Origin: a virus
Length of the DNA stretch: 30,377 nucleotides
Strand: one strand, 5' to 3'
IMG/VR virus record: IMGVR_UViG_3300050125_000005
Coordinates: 1 to 30,377 of that record
In this document: in pieces, positions 20,293-28,959 of the stretch
How positions within the stretch are numbered: position 1 is the first letter of the stretch
Layout: each line of letters begins with the position of its first letter
Made by a program: the position numbers and the translations under genes
The notes under the pieces: model-generated
The model's input: only the letters and a program-made list of their open reading frames with translations
Database searches by the model: none
What the model was told of the DNA's origin: nothing

Positions 20293-20724
20293 ATGGCCAC
20301 GCTTACCAGTGCAAACAGCGAATTCGTCCTAGAAGTTCCGGACGTATTCGACGGTCCCGTTATCCTGCAAGGATACGCGACGGACGATGCGTTCGGCTCC
20401 GAGGACGTGAACCCGGTAGAAGCAAAGATCGGTGTCGACGGTCGCAAATCGAGCGGGTTTACCCCTTATTTAGTGAAAATGCTAATTCATCTGCAGGCGG
20501 ACAGCCCGGCGAATGCCATATTCGACCAATGGAACGGCGCGCTAATTGCCGCTCAAGACGATTTGACCGCTAGCGGGTCGATAATGTCGCCGTCGCTCGG
20601 GCAAGCGTGGACGCTGAATAACGGGTCCCTCACGCGGTTCAAGCCGATTCCTGACGCTAAAAAGATATTTGAGGCGCGAACCTTTGAGATAACCTGGGAA
20701 TCGACGCCCGTAACGAACATCTAG
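20293..20724 (+). CDS. tail tube protein
   Basis: 143 residues directly after the sheath gene (8-bp gap, AAGGAAA RBS). The beta-sandwich pattern fits phage tail tubes: EFVLEVPDVFDGPVILQGYA, VNPVEAKIGVDGRKSSGF, LIHLQADSPANAIFDQWN, and FEARTFEITWESTPVTN at the end. It forms the hexameric inner tube enclosed by the sheath. The family name is uncertain (DUF3277-like) but position and strand pattern support the role. Confidence 0.8.
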   Translation: MATLTSANSEFVLEVPDVFDGPVILQGYATDDAFGSEDVNPVEAKIGVDGRKSSGFTPYLVKMLIHLQADSPANAIFDQWNGALIAAQDDLTASGSIMSPSLGQAWTLNNGSLTRFKPIPDAKKIFEARTFEITWESTPVTNI

Positions 20725-20765
20725 TTTTCTGACTTAATCGGCGCCACCACGCCGCGGAGTAATTC

Positions 20766-21212
20766 ATGCGTCGCACTGAAAAGCTGACGATACCGGGCGT
20801 GCGCTCGGAAGCCCACGGCGAACGGGATAACGGCAAAACTTTCATCTTGACGGAAATGGACGCATACCGCGGGCAGGACTGGGCCCTGCGGGCGCTGCTC
20901 GCGCTCGCCGCCAGCGGCGCCACGCTGCCCGATGGCGCTATGACGGGCGGATGGGCGGGGTTAGCCGGGTTCGGCGTTACAGCCCTCCTGCGAGCTCCGT
21001 ATGCGGAGTTACGACCGCTCCTAGACGAGATGCTTGACCAGGCGAAGTACGAACACAAGCCGGGTCAGCCGCCGCAAGGGCTACGCCCGGATGCCGCCGG
21101 TAATTGCCCCGTACAGGAAATCAAGACGTTCCTGACAATCCAAGTTGCGCTGTTCAAGCTCCACACGGGTTTTTCTCCGGCCGACGCGCCCCCGAATACG
21201 GAGCAGCCGTAG
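20766..21212 (+). CDS. tail assembly chaperone, short (zero-frame) form
   Basis: 148 residues. N-terminal strands (RRTEKLTIPGV...KTFILTEM) followed by helices (YRGQDWALRALLALAA; YAELRPLLDEMLDQ). Located between tube and tape measure, where phages encode the G-type chaperone that coats the tape measure. GGAG seven bases before the ATG. Near the 3' end (21167-21173) is a slippery heptamer; a -1 shift joins it to the frame that continues to 21418, giving a longer GT-type form. Confidence 0.78.
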   Translation: MRRTEKLTIPGVRSEAHGERDNGKTFILTEMDAYRGQDWALRALLALAASGATLPDGAMTGGWAGLAGFGVTALLRAPYAELRPLLDEMLDQAKYEHKPGQPPQGLRPDAAGNCPVQEIKTFLTIQVALFKLHTGFSPADAPPNTEQP

Positions 21213-21418
21213 CCGCGCGAGCGGGCGGACGCGGCGCGAGCGGCCTGATTGACTACGTGAATGTCCCACCCTTTATAGGCCGCGTCGTCAGCAGCGGTCT
21301 AGCCACGCTGGCGGAATTGCAGTCGGTCTACGGCGTGCGCGATTTATTCAATTTGATTGAGATTATTGGCGTTGACTCTTATAATAGGCGGAATGGGACG
21401 ACGGAAAAAATACGCTAG
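20766..21418 (+). CDS. tail assembly chaperone, -1 frameshift long form (GT-like)
   Basis: If ribosomes slip at 21167-21173 the first 136 residues continue for 81 more in the -1 frame to TAG 21416-21418: FSGRRAPEYGAAVAARAG...GLIDYVNVPP...GLATLAELQSVYGVRDLFNLIEIIGVDSYNRR. The part GLATLAEL...Y..RDLF.LIEI is the conserved C-terminal block of tail chaperone extensions and has no good start codon of its own. The long form links the chaperone-coated tape measure to tube subunits and is usually a few percent of the product. The last ~8 codons overlap the HNH gene. Confidence 0.75.
21167..21173 (+). promoter_or_regulatory. -1 ribosomal frameshift site GGGTTTT
   Basis: Zero frame reads ACG GGT TTT, so the heptamer is G-GGT-TTT, exactly X-XXY-YYZ. 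A five-pair stem CTCCG (21175-21179) with CGGAG (21199-21203) lies only one base downstream, closer than usual stimulators. Confidence 0.75.
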
Positions 21419-21857
21419 TGAAGAAGATCGCCTGTCGGCCCGTCGCGCATGTTCTGGGGCTAGTAATAAACGGCACGAAGATAGAGTTAAGGCATACGCT
21501 CGAGAATATAAACAACGGCCTGAAGTGAAAGCCCGAGAATCCGAGCGAGCCAATGCTCGATATCACGCCGAACCTAAGCGCAAATATACCGCCAACCGTA
21601 AATGGCGAATTAAAAACCCTGGCGGGCACATACTAGGGCGCGCTGTGCCGCGATGGGCGGACGCTAACACCATAGCCGAGCTATATAAAGCGCGGGATGC
21701 CGCATGTGATTTATTCGGCGTCCCAATAGAAGTTGACCATATCGTGCCGTTGCGTTCTAATAAGGTCTGCGGGTTGCATTGCGAAGGCAATTTGCAATTG
21801 CTGCCGGCCGTGGTTAACGCCGCCAAATCTAATCGGAAATGGCCCGATATGTGGTGA
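21393..21857 (+). CDS. HNH homing endonuclease
   Basis: 154 residues. N-terminal basic, repetitive DNA-binding segment (KAYAREYKQRPEVKARESERANARYHAEPKRKY) and a C-terminal HNH: V-D115-H116-IVPL, LHCEGNLQLLP with N133, and NAAKSN. Such HNH genes are mobile and typically cut intron-less or gene-lacking alleles of neighbouring phage. The ATG at 21393 with GGCGGA upstream is preferred to the earlier start at 21357 whose leader peptide overlaps the chaperone coding. It is inserted between the tail chaperone extension and the tape measure gene; the tape measure has no good RBS of its own, perhaps as a result. Confidence 0.88.
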   Translation: MGRRKKYASEEDRLSARRACSGASNKRHEDRVKAYAREYKQRPEVKARESERANARYHAEPKRKYTANRKWRIKNPGGHILGRAVPRWADANTIAELYKARDAACDLFGVPIEVDHIVPLRSNKVCGLHCEGNLQLLPAVVNAAKSNRKWPDMW

Positions 21858-21869
21858 GCAGTTAAAACC

Positions 21870-23444
21870 ATGGCAACGGTAATAGATAGCCTAGTAGTCC
21901 TACTCGGACTTGACGCATCCAATTACAAAAAAGGACGCGAAACTGCCGAGAAGGAAACCAAAGAAACCGCACGCGTTACGAAGTCCTCGGCCGATGACAT
22001 CACTAAATCGCTCGTCGAGGTCGGTAAGACTGTTGCCGGGCTGTTCCTTGGGTTTGAGACGGTCACGGGATTTGCAAAGTTTCTCGGCGGGCTGAACGCC
22101 AGCGAGGCGGCGCTAGGTCGCACCGCGCAACGCCTAGATATGGGCGTCCACGAACTGAACCGATGGGGACAGGCGGCGGCGCTGCTTGGCGGGTCGGCGG
22201 AAGGCACGCAGGCCGCGTTTGAAGTACTGACGGCGGGCGTCAATAGATTCCTGTCCGGGCAAGGCTCCAGCCCTATCCTAGATTTAATGCGGCAGGCGGG
22301 CGTCGCCACCGTGACCGCGGCCGGCAAACTCCGCAATCAAGGGGAAGTGTTCGAAGAATTCGCGCGCAAAACCGCCCATTGGACGGACTCAATGCGGGCG
22401 CAGCGGCTCAAGGACGCCGGCATCAATCAGGACGAAATCGCGTATCTTTTGCGCAGCAACGCAGAGCGCCAGGACGCGCTACGTATTGCCGAAAGCCACA
22501 ATAACGTCACGGACGAATCGGTAAAAAAAGCTCAGGAACTGCAAGAGTATTGGCGGGACATAGGGCAACGAATCGAGGCGGCCGGCCAGATAATTCTCGA
22601 GGCGATCACGCCGGCACTCGAAAGCGTGCTCAGCGTGTTCAGCGATATCAACGTGCAGGGCGATGAATTTCAAACCGGGCTCAAGCTCATTGGGTCGGCC
22701 GCGGTCGTTATCAAAAACCTTTTCGTCGGCATGGGTGATGCGATCGGCGGCGCAGCGGCGGCTATTGGCGCGGCGTTGCATGGCGATTTCAAAGGCGCCG
22801 CGGCCATCCTCAAGGACCAATCGGCGCGCAGCACGGAACGCAACGAAAAAGAGGCGCCTGACTTGCTCGACCTTTGGGAAACGAAAGACAACACAGCCGC
22901 GAAACAAGCGAACATCGTTGCACGCTCGGGCGAGAATGCCGGCGGCTACCAGCCGCCCCCCGGCAGCAAAGCCGCACGCTTCAATAATCCCGGGAACATC
23001 CTAGATAGACAGGGTAACGAGCGCCGCTACGCGAGTCCGGCCGAAGGGCAGGCGGCACTTGAGCGCGACTTAGCCATCAAGATGCGCCGCGGTCTGCGCA
23101 CCGTGGACGCGATCATCACGGCGTATGAGGGCGGCGACACCGTTCACAACAATATCCCGGCCTACATTGCGGATGTACGCAAACGTCTTGGCAAGAACGA
23201 ACTGACGCCCGATGATATCAAATCGCTCGCGCAGGCTATCGCGATTCACGAGTCAGGCCCGACTCCGGGCATTGCCGGCAAGGTAAGCGGCGCGTCGACG
23301 GGCGGAAATTGTTGTACGACGGTCACGATCGGCACGATTCAAGTTAACGCGCCGAACGCCGATCCGCGCGCCGTAGCCGACCACATCGCGGGCGCCATTC
23401 AGCGCAAGCAAGACGTGTCGCAGGCTATGCAGGGGCAGTCATGA
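21870..23444 (+). CDS. tape measure protein with lytic (muramidase-like) domain
   Basis: 524 residues. Begins MATVIDSLVVLLGLDASNYKKG, the classical tape measure opening, followed by long helical segments, and a hydrophobic Ala/Gly segment (AAVVIKNLFVGMGDAIGGAAAAIGAALHG, about 283-310). Residues ~367-466 hold ARFNNPGNI...GQAALERDLAIKMRRG...ITAYEGGDTVHNNIPAYIADVRKRLG, which I recognise from phage virion peptidoglycan-degrading domains. The short length predicts a short tail (of order 80 nm if the usual 0.15 nm per residue holds). C-terminal residues are the usual degraded tail-tip segment with a Cys pair GNCCTT. Confidence 0.82.
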   Translation: MATVIDSLVVLLGLDASNYKKGRETAEKETKETARVTKSSADDITKSLVEVGKTVAGLFLGFETVTGFAKFLGGLNASEAALGRTAQRLDMGVHELNRWGQAAALLGGSAEGTQAAFEVLTAGVNRFLSGQGSSPILDLMRQAGVATVTAAGKLRNQGEVFEEFARKTAHWTDSMRAQRLKDAGINQDEIAYLLRSNAERQDALRIAESHNNVTDESVKKAQELQEYWRDIGQRIEAAGQIILEAITPALESVLSVFSDINVQGDEFQTGLKLIGSAAVVIKNLFVGMGDAIGGAAAAIGAALHGDFKGAAAILKDQSARSTERNEKEAPDLLDLWETKDNTAAKQANIVARSGENAGGYQPPPGSKAARFNNPGNILDRQGNERRYASPAEGQAALERDLAIKMRRGLRTVDAIITAYEGGDTVHNNIPAYIADVRKRLGKNELTPDDIKSLAQAIAIHESGPTPGIAGKVSGASTGGNCCTTVTIGTIQVNAPNADPRAVADHIAGAIQRKQDVSQAMQGQS

Positions 23445-24178
23445 GCGCCGGAATAATTACGCAAGGATGGGGCGCCGGGCTAGGTATCGCGATAACCGTG
23501 GCGACGCCACCATTTCCAAACGTGCCGGCGCTGCCGGGGGTTCCGCAGCTAGCCCGCTCGCTTCTCGCCCCTGTGGCGTTCTTGCTTACGATCGGCACGC
23601 AGGCTACATCAGGCGCCCTATGGCAGTCCACGCAGGCCGCGCCCGTATGGGGCGTTTTCGATTCGACTGGCGCGCAGGTAGTCGTACCGGATTCGGTCAT
23701 GGATTTCGGCTGGCGGCAAGAGAATCGCGTGCCGAATTTCCCGATACAGGCCGGACAGTTCGCTACCTACAACCGCGTCGGGCTGCCGTTCGAATCGTCG
23801 GTGACTTTGGTCAAGGGCGGCGACTTGACTGCACGAACACAATTCCTGCAGCAAATCGACGCCGTTATCGCGCAATCAAACGTGAGCCTATATACGATTC
23901 GTTCGCCGGAGAAATCATATCAAGACGTTACCTGCACGCGCGCGGAGCTCTCGCGGCGAGGCAAGGACGGCGCGTTTTGGTTCGACGTGGAATTGTACTT
24001 CACGCAGGTTAACCAGGTGACGGCGCAGTACAGTAACACGCCGGGCGCGACGCCGGACGCCAGCGAGCCGAGCGCGATTCCCACGCAGAATACCGGACTC
24101 ACGCAGCCGACGACACCGACGACGGCTGTACAGACTCAGGCATTGCAAGCGGTTACGCCGCCAGTGCCGACAGGCTAG
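23441..24178 (+). CDS. baseplate/tail protein (245 aa)
   Basis: 245 residues, ATGA-coupled to the tape measure. Core 60-190: WGVFDSTGAQVVVPDSVMDFGWRQENRVPNFPIQAGQFATYNRVGLPF, TARTQFLQQIDAVIAQSNVSLYTI, and a strand-rich end. This layout, including D-S-V-x-D-F, is that of the tail protein immediately after the tape measure in comparable contractile phages, probably a tube-initiator or LysM-like baseplate hub partner. The last 45 residues are Thr/Pro/Gln-rich and disordered. Exact role not settled. Confidence 0.65.
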   Translation: MSAGIITQGWGAGLGIAITVATPPFPNVPALPGVPQLARSLLAPVAFLLTIGTQATSGALWQSTQAAPVWGVFDSTGAQVVVPDSVMDFGWRQENRVPNFPIQAGQFATYNRVGLPFESSVTLVKGGDLTARTQFLQQIDAVIAQSNVSLYTIRSPEKSYQDVTCTRAELSRRGKDGAFWFDVELYFTQVNQVTAQYSNTPGATPDASEPSAIPTQNTGLTQPTTPTTAVQTQALQAVTPPVPTG

Positions 24179-24182
24179 CCTC

Positions 24183-24584
24183 ATGTTGCAAATACCCTTG
24201 AGCGCGGTTCCTTCGCAAACTCTAAGCATCGTCTTGGACGGGCAGAACTGCCAATTAGCGATATACCAAAAGCAGCCGATTACCGACCAGTACGGGGTTG
24301 CGGCGGGGCTATTTTTTGATTTGATTGTGAACGGTACGCCGATTATAAACACGGCACGTTGCCTAGACCGTACGCCGATTCTGCAGGATAAATTGTATCT
24401 GTCGGTGCCGGAAGGGCTGACCGGACAGCCTATGTTTCTGGACACGCTCGCGACGCAGGGCGGTCCGCCTACATTCAACGGGCAACCGCCGTACTACACG
24501 GGTCTCGGCGCACAGTTCGTTCTGCTCTACCTGACGGGCGCTGACTTAGCGTCCGTCGGATTCGTGGACGATGAACACGTATAG
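24183..24584 (+). CDS. baseplate plug protein
   Basis: 133 residues with the pattern of the small baseplate plug family (Pam3 gp18 type): IPLSAVPSQTLSIVLDGQNCQLAIYQK, GLFFDLIVNGTPIINTARCLDRTPIL, PMFLDTLATQG, and YYTGLGAQFVLLYLTG. These pack inside the baseplate hub. The start ATG 24183 has no strong RBS, only four bases after the previous stop. The 3' end overlaps the hub gene by 14 bp. Confidence 0.8.
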   Translation: MLQIPLSAVPSQTLSIVLDGQNCQLAIYQKQPITDQYGVAAGLFFDLIVNGTPIINTARCLDRTPILQDKLYLSVPEGLTGQPMFLDTLATQGGPPTFNGQPPYYTGLGAQFVLLYLTGADLASVGFVDDEHV

Positions 24585-25509
24585 CGTCAAGGCGCTGCGG
24601 GCAACGTTCACGCTGACCGGCAGTAATGCCGTGTTCCCGGGAACATCGGCGAACGTGTTGCAGGTAACGGGGCTGCGCATGAGCATGCACATGCAAGCGG
24701 CCGGCGCTGCCATATCGACGCAAGCTTCGCTTCGCGTTTACGGTATGGCTCAAGCAGATATGAATGCGCTTGCCGTAACCAGCATTTTGAACGGCACAGG
24801 CACGCCGGGATTTATTAACAACACTGTACTGATTGAAGCGTCAAGCGACGGCGGCCAATCGTGGCAAGCCGTGTTCGCTGGCGCGATTGTGCAGGCCGGC
24901 CCGGACTACAGCGAGCCGCCCGCCGCGTACCTGTCTGTACAAGCGCAAACAGGGTTTTTCGAAGCCATTGCGCCCGCGCTGCCCACGTCGTTCCCGGTAT
25001 CGACCAGTGTCGCGCAGATGGTCAGCGTAGTCGCCGCTAAAATGGGCGTTCCGTTTATAAACAACGGCGTCAATCAGACGTTGCCCGGCGGCACATATTA
25101 CCCACAGCCGCTGCTTGGACAACTCAAGGCTATCTGTGCGGCGGCGCATATCGCATGGGTTCAGGACCATGCAGGCATTACTATCTCCCCGTGGGGCACT
25201 CCGCGCGCCGCCGCTGTGCCGTTCATTCTATCCCCGTCGTCAGGACTCGTGGGATACCCCAAGGTGCGCGGCGACGGATTCGTTGAAGTCCGCTCGCTTT
25301 ATAACCCGGCGTTTTTGCTGCTCGGACCGATTACGATTCAAGGCAGCGATACGGTTATAGGGTCAAATACGCCCACGACGTATAACTCGAAAGCGGATGG
25401 AAATTGGCAAATAAGCACCATGTCCCACGCGCTAGAGTCGCAGAAACCGGGCGGCGCGTGGTTCACTGATATGCTTCTGCTGCCGCAAAACTCGCCGGCT
25501 GCCGTATGA
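24571..25509 (+). CDS. baseplate hub protein
   Basis: 312 residues. N-terminal region similar to a tube fold (ALRATFTLTG...VTGLRMSMHMQ), then VLIEASSDGGQSWQAVFAGAIV, and a central domain that reads like hub proteins (MVSVVAAKMGVPFINNGVN, YYPQPLLGQLKAICAAAHIAWVQDHAGITISPWG) with C-terminal KADGNWQISTMSHALESQKPGGAW, characteristic of gpD-like hubs. Acts as ring between the tube and the spike. Overlaps the plug and spike genes (ATGA). Confidence 0.78.
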   Translation: MNTYSVKALRATFTLTGSNAVFPGTSANVLQVTGLRMSMHMQAAGAAISTQASLRVYGMAQADMNALAVTSILNGTGTPGFINNTVLIEASSDGGQSWQAVFAGAIVQAGPDYSEPPAAYLSVQAQTGFFEAIAPALPTSFPVSTSVAQMVSVVAAKMGVPFINNGVNQTLPGGTYYPQPLLGQLKAICAAAHIAWVQDHAGITISPWGTPRAAAVPFILSPSSGLVGYPKVRGDGFVEVRSLYNPAFLLLGPITIQGSDTVIGSNTPTTYNSKADGNWQISTMSHALESQKPGGAWFTDMLLLPQNSPAAV

Positions 25510-27188
25510 CAACCGCGTCAGGCCAGTTACTCCCGGGCAGCGACGCCACCGACTACACGAAAATTAATTTTATCGTGCAGGCGGCGCTCGCAAACATGCA
25601 GACGGTCACCGTGTGTGAAGTCGTGGCCGTCCACGCGGCTACACTGACCGTTGACGTTCAAGTCCTCGTGAATCTCATGACGGCCACGGGGCAGCCAATC
25701 CCGCACGGTACGATTTACGGCCGCCCGTATTTCCGGTTACAAGGCGGGCGCTACGGTGCTGTGATTTGCGACCCGGGGGCCGGCGATATCGGCGTGCTTG
25801 TATTCGGTTCGCGTGATTTGTCTGGGGTTATCGCGAACGCGACAGCGACGCCCGGCAGCCCGAAACCGGCAAACCCGGGCAGCGCGCGTCAATTCGATTG
25901 GGCTGACGGTCTCTACTTCGGCGGCGTCCTGAACGCTACGCCGACGCAATACCTGCAGATGAATTCGGCGGGTATGTATCTCGTAGCGCCCACGCTGTTC
26001 ACGATTACATCGCCGGATATCCAGATTGACGGCCCGTCGACGTTCAACGGCGCGGCCGTGTTCGAAGATGCCGTAACGATGGAAATGACGCTTGAGGTTA
26101 TTGGCGTATCGACGCTGGCGGCCGTGCTGGCGACAGCCGTAACGACGCCCTCGCTAACCGTTCCGTCGGGCGGCACCGTGTCGTTTCCTTCCGGCTCGCT
26201 GCCGTCGACTGTGCTGACCACGTCGGGTGTTACGGCTAGCAGCTACACGAACGCCAATATCACCGTGAACGCCGAGGGCATTATCACGGCGGCGTCCAAC
26301 GGCAGCGGGGGCGGCGGGACGCTCAGCGTGACCGACGGTACGCATACAGTGAGCCCCGTTACGGCGCTTACGTTCTCAGGCGCGACGGTCAGCGGTACGA
26401 CGCCAAACGCCACCGTAACCATCCCCGCGCCCGGCTCGGGCACCGTCACGAGCGTAAACATATCGACGCCAGGGGTCGGCGTGGTAGTTGGGGGCGGCCC
26501 GGTTACAACGACCGGAACGCTGACTGTCGACTTGTCTGCGGCGACGTACGCGGCTCTCGTGCTCGCGACCACGGCCGTACAGAGTGTGGGCGCGGGTTCG
26601 TCGGATATCGTCATAGGCGGCACGTCGACGGCGCCCACGGTCGATTTATCGTCAGCCATTAAATCGGCCATTGCCGCGGCGGGTTCCGGTACCGTAACTA
26701 GCGTCGCGACAGGCACGGGCCTTACGGGCGGGCCGATCACGACAACAGGAACCGTGGCGCTTAATAGCGCATCGATTGCGGACCTTGCACTTGCCGCTAC
26801 GGCCGTTCAGCCCGGCACAATCAACTTTATCGAAGCGGCAGGCTGGAACGCGACAGGCGGCGCGATATTGCTATCGTTGACTGTCCCGCAAGATATAATC
26901 ATCCCGTACGGTTGCACGCTGCAGCAAGTGTATATCACGACGCAGGGCGCTAACGGCACAACGATAACGGGCAGTTGCACCGTAACGATAGGCACGGCCG
27001 CATTTCCTGGTAGTTCGTTTGTCGACATTACGGGCGGGGTGCCGCCGGTCATTTCGGGCGCGTCGTCCTACTCGAATACGGCGCTAACGGGTTGGACTAC
27101 GGCATTCGCGCAGAACGCGCAATTACGAGTGGCATTGACGGCAGTGTCTAATTTCTATTCGGTAAAAATTCACTTTAGGTTTAAATGA
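25506..27188 (+). CDS. membrane-puncturing spike (gp138-like) with fibre-like C-terminus
   Basis: 560 residues. Residues 35-130 resemble the OB-fold start of gp138-type spikes: VTVCEVVAVHAATLTVDVQVLVN, IYGRPYFRLQGGRYGAVICDPGAGDIGVLVFGSRDLSGVI. Typical spikes end at ~200 residues after a beta-helix. Here ~360 more follow with repeats common in tail fibres: SGVTASSYTNANITV...GIITAA near 240, and GSGTVTSV at ~311 and ~392, the second with TGTGLTGGPITTTGTVAL. A final ~130-residue domain with GWTTAFAQNAQLRVALTAVSN. A spike-fibre fusion, perhaps bearing host-binding parts at the tip. Confidence 0.75.
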   Translation: MTTASGQLLPGSDATDYTKINFIVQAALANMQTVTVCEVVAVHAATLTVDVQVLVNLMTATGQPIPHGTIYGRPYFRLQGGRYGAVICDPGAGDIGVLVFGSRDLSGVIANATATPGSPKPANPGSARQFDWADGLYFGGVLNATPTQYLQMNSAGMYLVAPTLFTITSPDIQIDGPSTFNGAAVFEDAVTMEMTLEVIGVSTLAAVLATAVTTPSLTVPSGGTVSFPSGSLPSTVLTTSGVTASSYTNANITVNAEGIITAASNGSGGGGTLSVTDGTHTVSPVTALTFSGATVSGTTPNATVTIPAPGSGTVTSVNISTPGVGVVVGGGPVTTTGTLTVDLSAATYAALVLATTAVQSVGAGSSDIVIGGTSTAPTVDLSSAIKSAIAAAGSGTVTSVATGTGLTGGPITTTGTVALNSASIADLALAATAVQPGTINFIEAAGWNATGGAILLSLTVPQDIIIPYGCTLQQVYITTQGANGTTITGSCTVTIGTAAFPGSSFVDITGGVPPVISGASSYSNTALTGWTTAFAQNAQLRVALTAVSNFYSVKIHFRFK

Positions 27189-27189
27189 T

Positions 27190-28422
27190 ATGACAACTGC
27201 ATCAACCAGCGCCGTACTCGCACAAACTACGCAAGCTCAATTTGATGCGTGGGTCCAAGAGGTATACACGAACCTCGTGACAAATTGCGGGCTCACGCAG
27301 GCGAATGACACGGGACAGGCCGCCGTGCCGTTCGCTGGCGCGCTGCCGACGGGTACGGGCGTTGCAAACGCCACGGGCTACTACGTATTCACGTTCAATG
27401 ACTCCCTAGCCGAAGGATCACTGTCGACTACCGCGCTAACTTCCGGCGGCAGCGGGTATACGAGCACGAGCTATACAGGCATTACCGTGACAGGCGTCAC
27501 GAGCGGCGCCACGAGCGCGCGCGCTTCGCTGACAGTCACGGGGGGTGTCGCAGGTAATCTAACGATTACGACGGCCGGTAGCGGATACGTCGTCGGCGAG
27601 AAATTGACAGTGACCGGTATAGGCGCGGGCACCGGTGCAAACTGGACGGCAGCCGCGTTATCGAGCGGCGCTCCTGTAATTTTTCGTTTGGACTTCGGCG
27701 CGGGAAGCGCCACTACCAGCCCTCAAGTATGGATAACGTTAGGCGCGGGCACGAACGGCGCCGGCACAATCGCAGGTACTGCGGGAACTAGCCGTATGAC
27801 GCAGGTTGCCGCGTTTAACGGTTCGGCGCCTAACAGCACCTCGGCCGCGTATAACTCACGCTACGTTTACAACAGCACGTACGGGTATCTCGGAATAGCG
27901 TTCAAATTGGGCGCACAAGGCTCTGCTGCGGGCGCCGCTGGCGGGTTAATTATATTCCGCACGTGCGATACAAATGGAAACGCGACTAGCAACGCCGTGT
28001 GTATGATATGCAATAGCACGACTACGACGGCAGTTAATACGGCGTCGGCCGGTGCTATGCAGTGTATGTCGTATAACAGCGGAGCGGGAAGCACGGTTTA
28101 TCCGACGCTAAGCGCTGCGGCGTCGATTGCTTGGACTGCTAACGGCGCCACAACACAATTTATGTTCGGGCTCACGGCAACTATCGAAAATTCAATCGCA
28201 TTTATACAGCCGATTTACACTATCGACCCTTCAATACGTTTCAGTGCGTTTAATGGCTTGGGGCTACAGAACGACTTTCCGATAGGCAACACGGCATCTT
28301 ACGCAATGATAGGGTCTACGGCGTTGACGTTTATTTCGGTAGGCGGCCCGTTTGGCAATTCCATAGGAGAATTCGCGGCGCAGGCTTATACGGGTAACAC
28401 ATTCTGCATGTTGTGGCAGTAA
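27190..28422 (+). CDS. tail-tip/fibre-like virion protein (410 aa)
   Basis: 410 residues, two bases after the spike stop. N-terminal helix TSAVLAQTTQAQFDAWVQEVYTN is a typical attachment segment. Residues ~80-160 have GGSGYTS...ITVTG and AGSGYVVGEKLTV repeats of the widely seen GSGY type in tail and adhesion proteins, then a Ser/Ala/Gly-rich beta domain with several Cys (CDTNGN, CMICN) and a hydrophobic end. Presumed virion surface or receptor-binding component; it repeats the opening MTTAS of the spike, perhaps by chance. Function not certain. Confidence 0.6.
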   Translation: MTTASTSAVLAQTTQAQFDAWVQEVYTNLVTNCGLTQANDTGQAAVPFAGALPTGTGVANATGYYVFTFNDSLAEGSLSTTALTSGGSGYTSTSYTGITVTGVTSGATSARASLTVTGGVAGNLTITTAGSGYVVGEKLTVTGIGAGTGANWTAAALSSGAPVIFRLDFGAGSATTSPQVWITLGAGTNGAGTIAGTAGTSRMTQVAAFNGSAPNSTSAAYNSRYVYNSTYGYLGIAFKLGAQGSAAGAAGGLIIFRTCDTNGNATSNAVCMICNSTTTTAVNTASAGAMQCMSYNSGAGSTVYPTLSAAASIAWTANGATTQFMFGLTATIENSIAFIQPIYTIDPSIRFSAFNGLGLQNDFPIGNTASYAMIGSTALTFISVGGPFGNSIGEFAAQAYTGNTFCMLWQ

Positions 28423-28425
28423 TTT

Positions 28426-28605
28426 ATGGCTACTACTTATCAATCACCGACGGGAACGGGAAGGGTCACATCGGTAGTGCCGAGCCTGCCTTTGTCGTCA
28501 CAAACTGCCGCCACATATAACATGACCGGCATCACGCTTGAGCCGCCCGTGCCGCTCCCGCAAACCACGTACGGTTCGACCACGCAAACGAGTTACAGCA
28601 CGTGA
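28426..28605 (+). CDS. small hypothetical protein (59 aa)
   Basis: Fifty-nine residues, polar, Thr/Pro-rich: SPTGTGRVTSVVPSLPL and TGITLEPPVPLPQTT. It lies three bases past the previous stop and overlaps the wedge gene by GTGA. Resembles a short virion tail peptide and contains GTGRVTSV, echoing GSGTVTSV of the spike. No function assigned. Too short for routine ORF calling. Confidence 0.55.
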   Translation: MATTYQSPTGTGRVTSVVPSLPLSSQTAATYNMTGITLEPPVPLPQTTYGSTTQTSYST

Positions 28606-28958
28606 ACACTATCTTACTTGACGTTGGAACTTGGGACTTGACGCTTGATGCGTTCGGCAACATCGCACTAGCCGCCGCACCGTACGCCATCGCGCAGGAC
28701 GTGGCGAGCGCGTGCCGAACCGTGCTTGCCGAGGTTTACTATGATGTAACGCTCGGCGTCGACTATTTCGGTAAGTTTTTCGGCAAGACTCCGACGGCGG
28801 CCGTGTTTCAGGAGCAATTCGTGTCGCAGGCCGAACTAGTCCCCGATGTGGTGTCAGCAATATGTATAATCGAATCCTATTCGGCTGCGTCGCGCGAAAC
28901 CGTCGGGCAGATTCTTTTTGTGGATTCGAGCGGCAATCAGCAAACAGTGAGCATCTGA
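28602..28958 (+). CDS. baseplate wedge protein, gp25-like
   Basis: 118 residues: DVGTWDLTLDAFGNIALAAAPYAIAQDVASACRTVLAEVYYDVTLGVDYF, the standard opening of T4 gp25/P2 W-like wedge proteins in which this block forms strand-helix and includes the conserved x-F-G-N-I and A-Q-D-V. Forms the inner wedge together with the J-like protein. GTG start, coupled. Confidence 0.85.
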   Translation: MNTILLDVGTWDLTLDAFGNIALAAAPYAIAQDVASACRTVLAEVYYDVTLGVDYFGKFFGKTPTAAVFQEQFVSQAELVPDVVSAICIIESYSAASRETVGQILFVDSSGNQQTVSI

Positions 28959-28959
28959 C

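Noticed and set aside
26243-26740. Leftward 165-aa ORF
   Set aside because: Shadow of the spike-fibre repeats on the other strand.
26430-26770. Repeated GSGTVTSV segments as possible CRISPR or DNA repeats
   Set aside because: Repeats are at protein level in a fibre domain, without constant DNA units or spacers.
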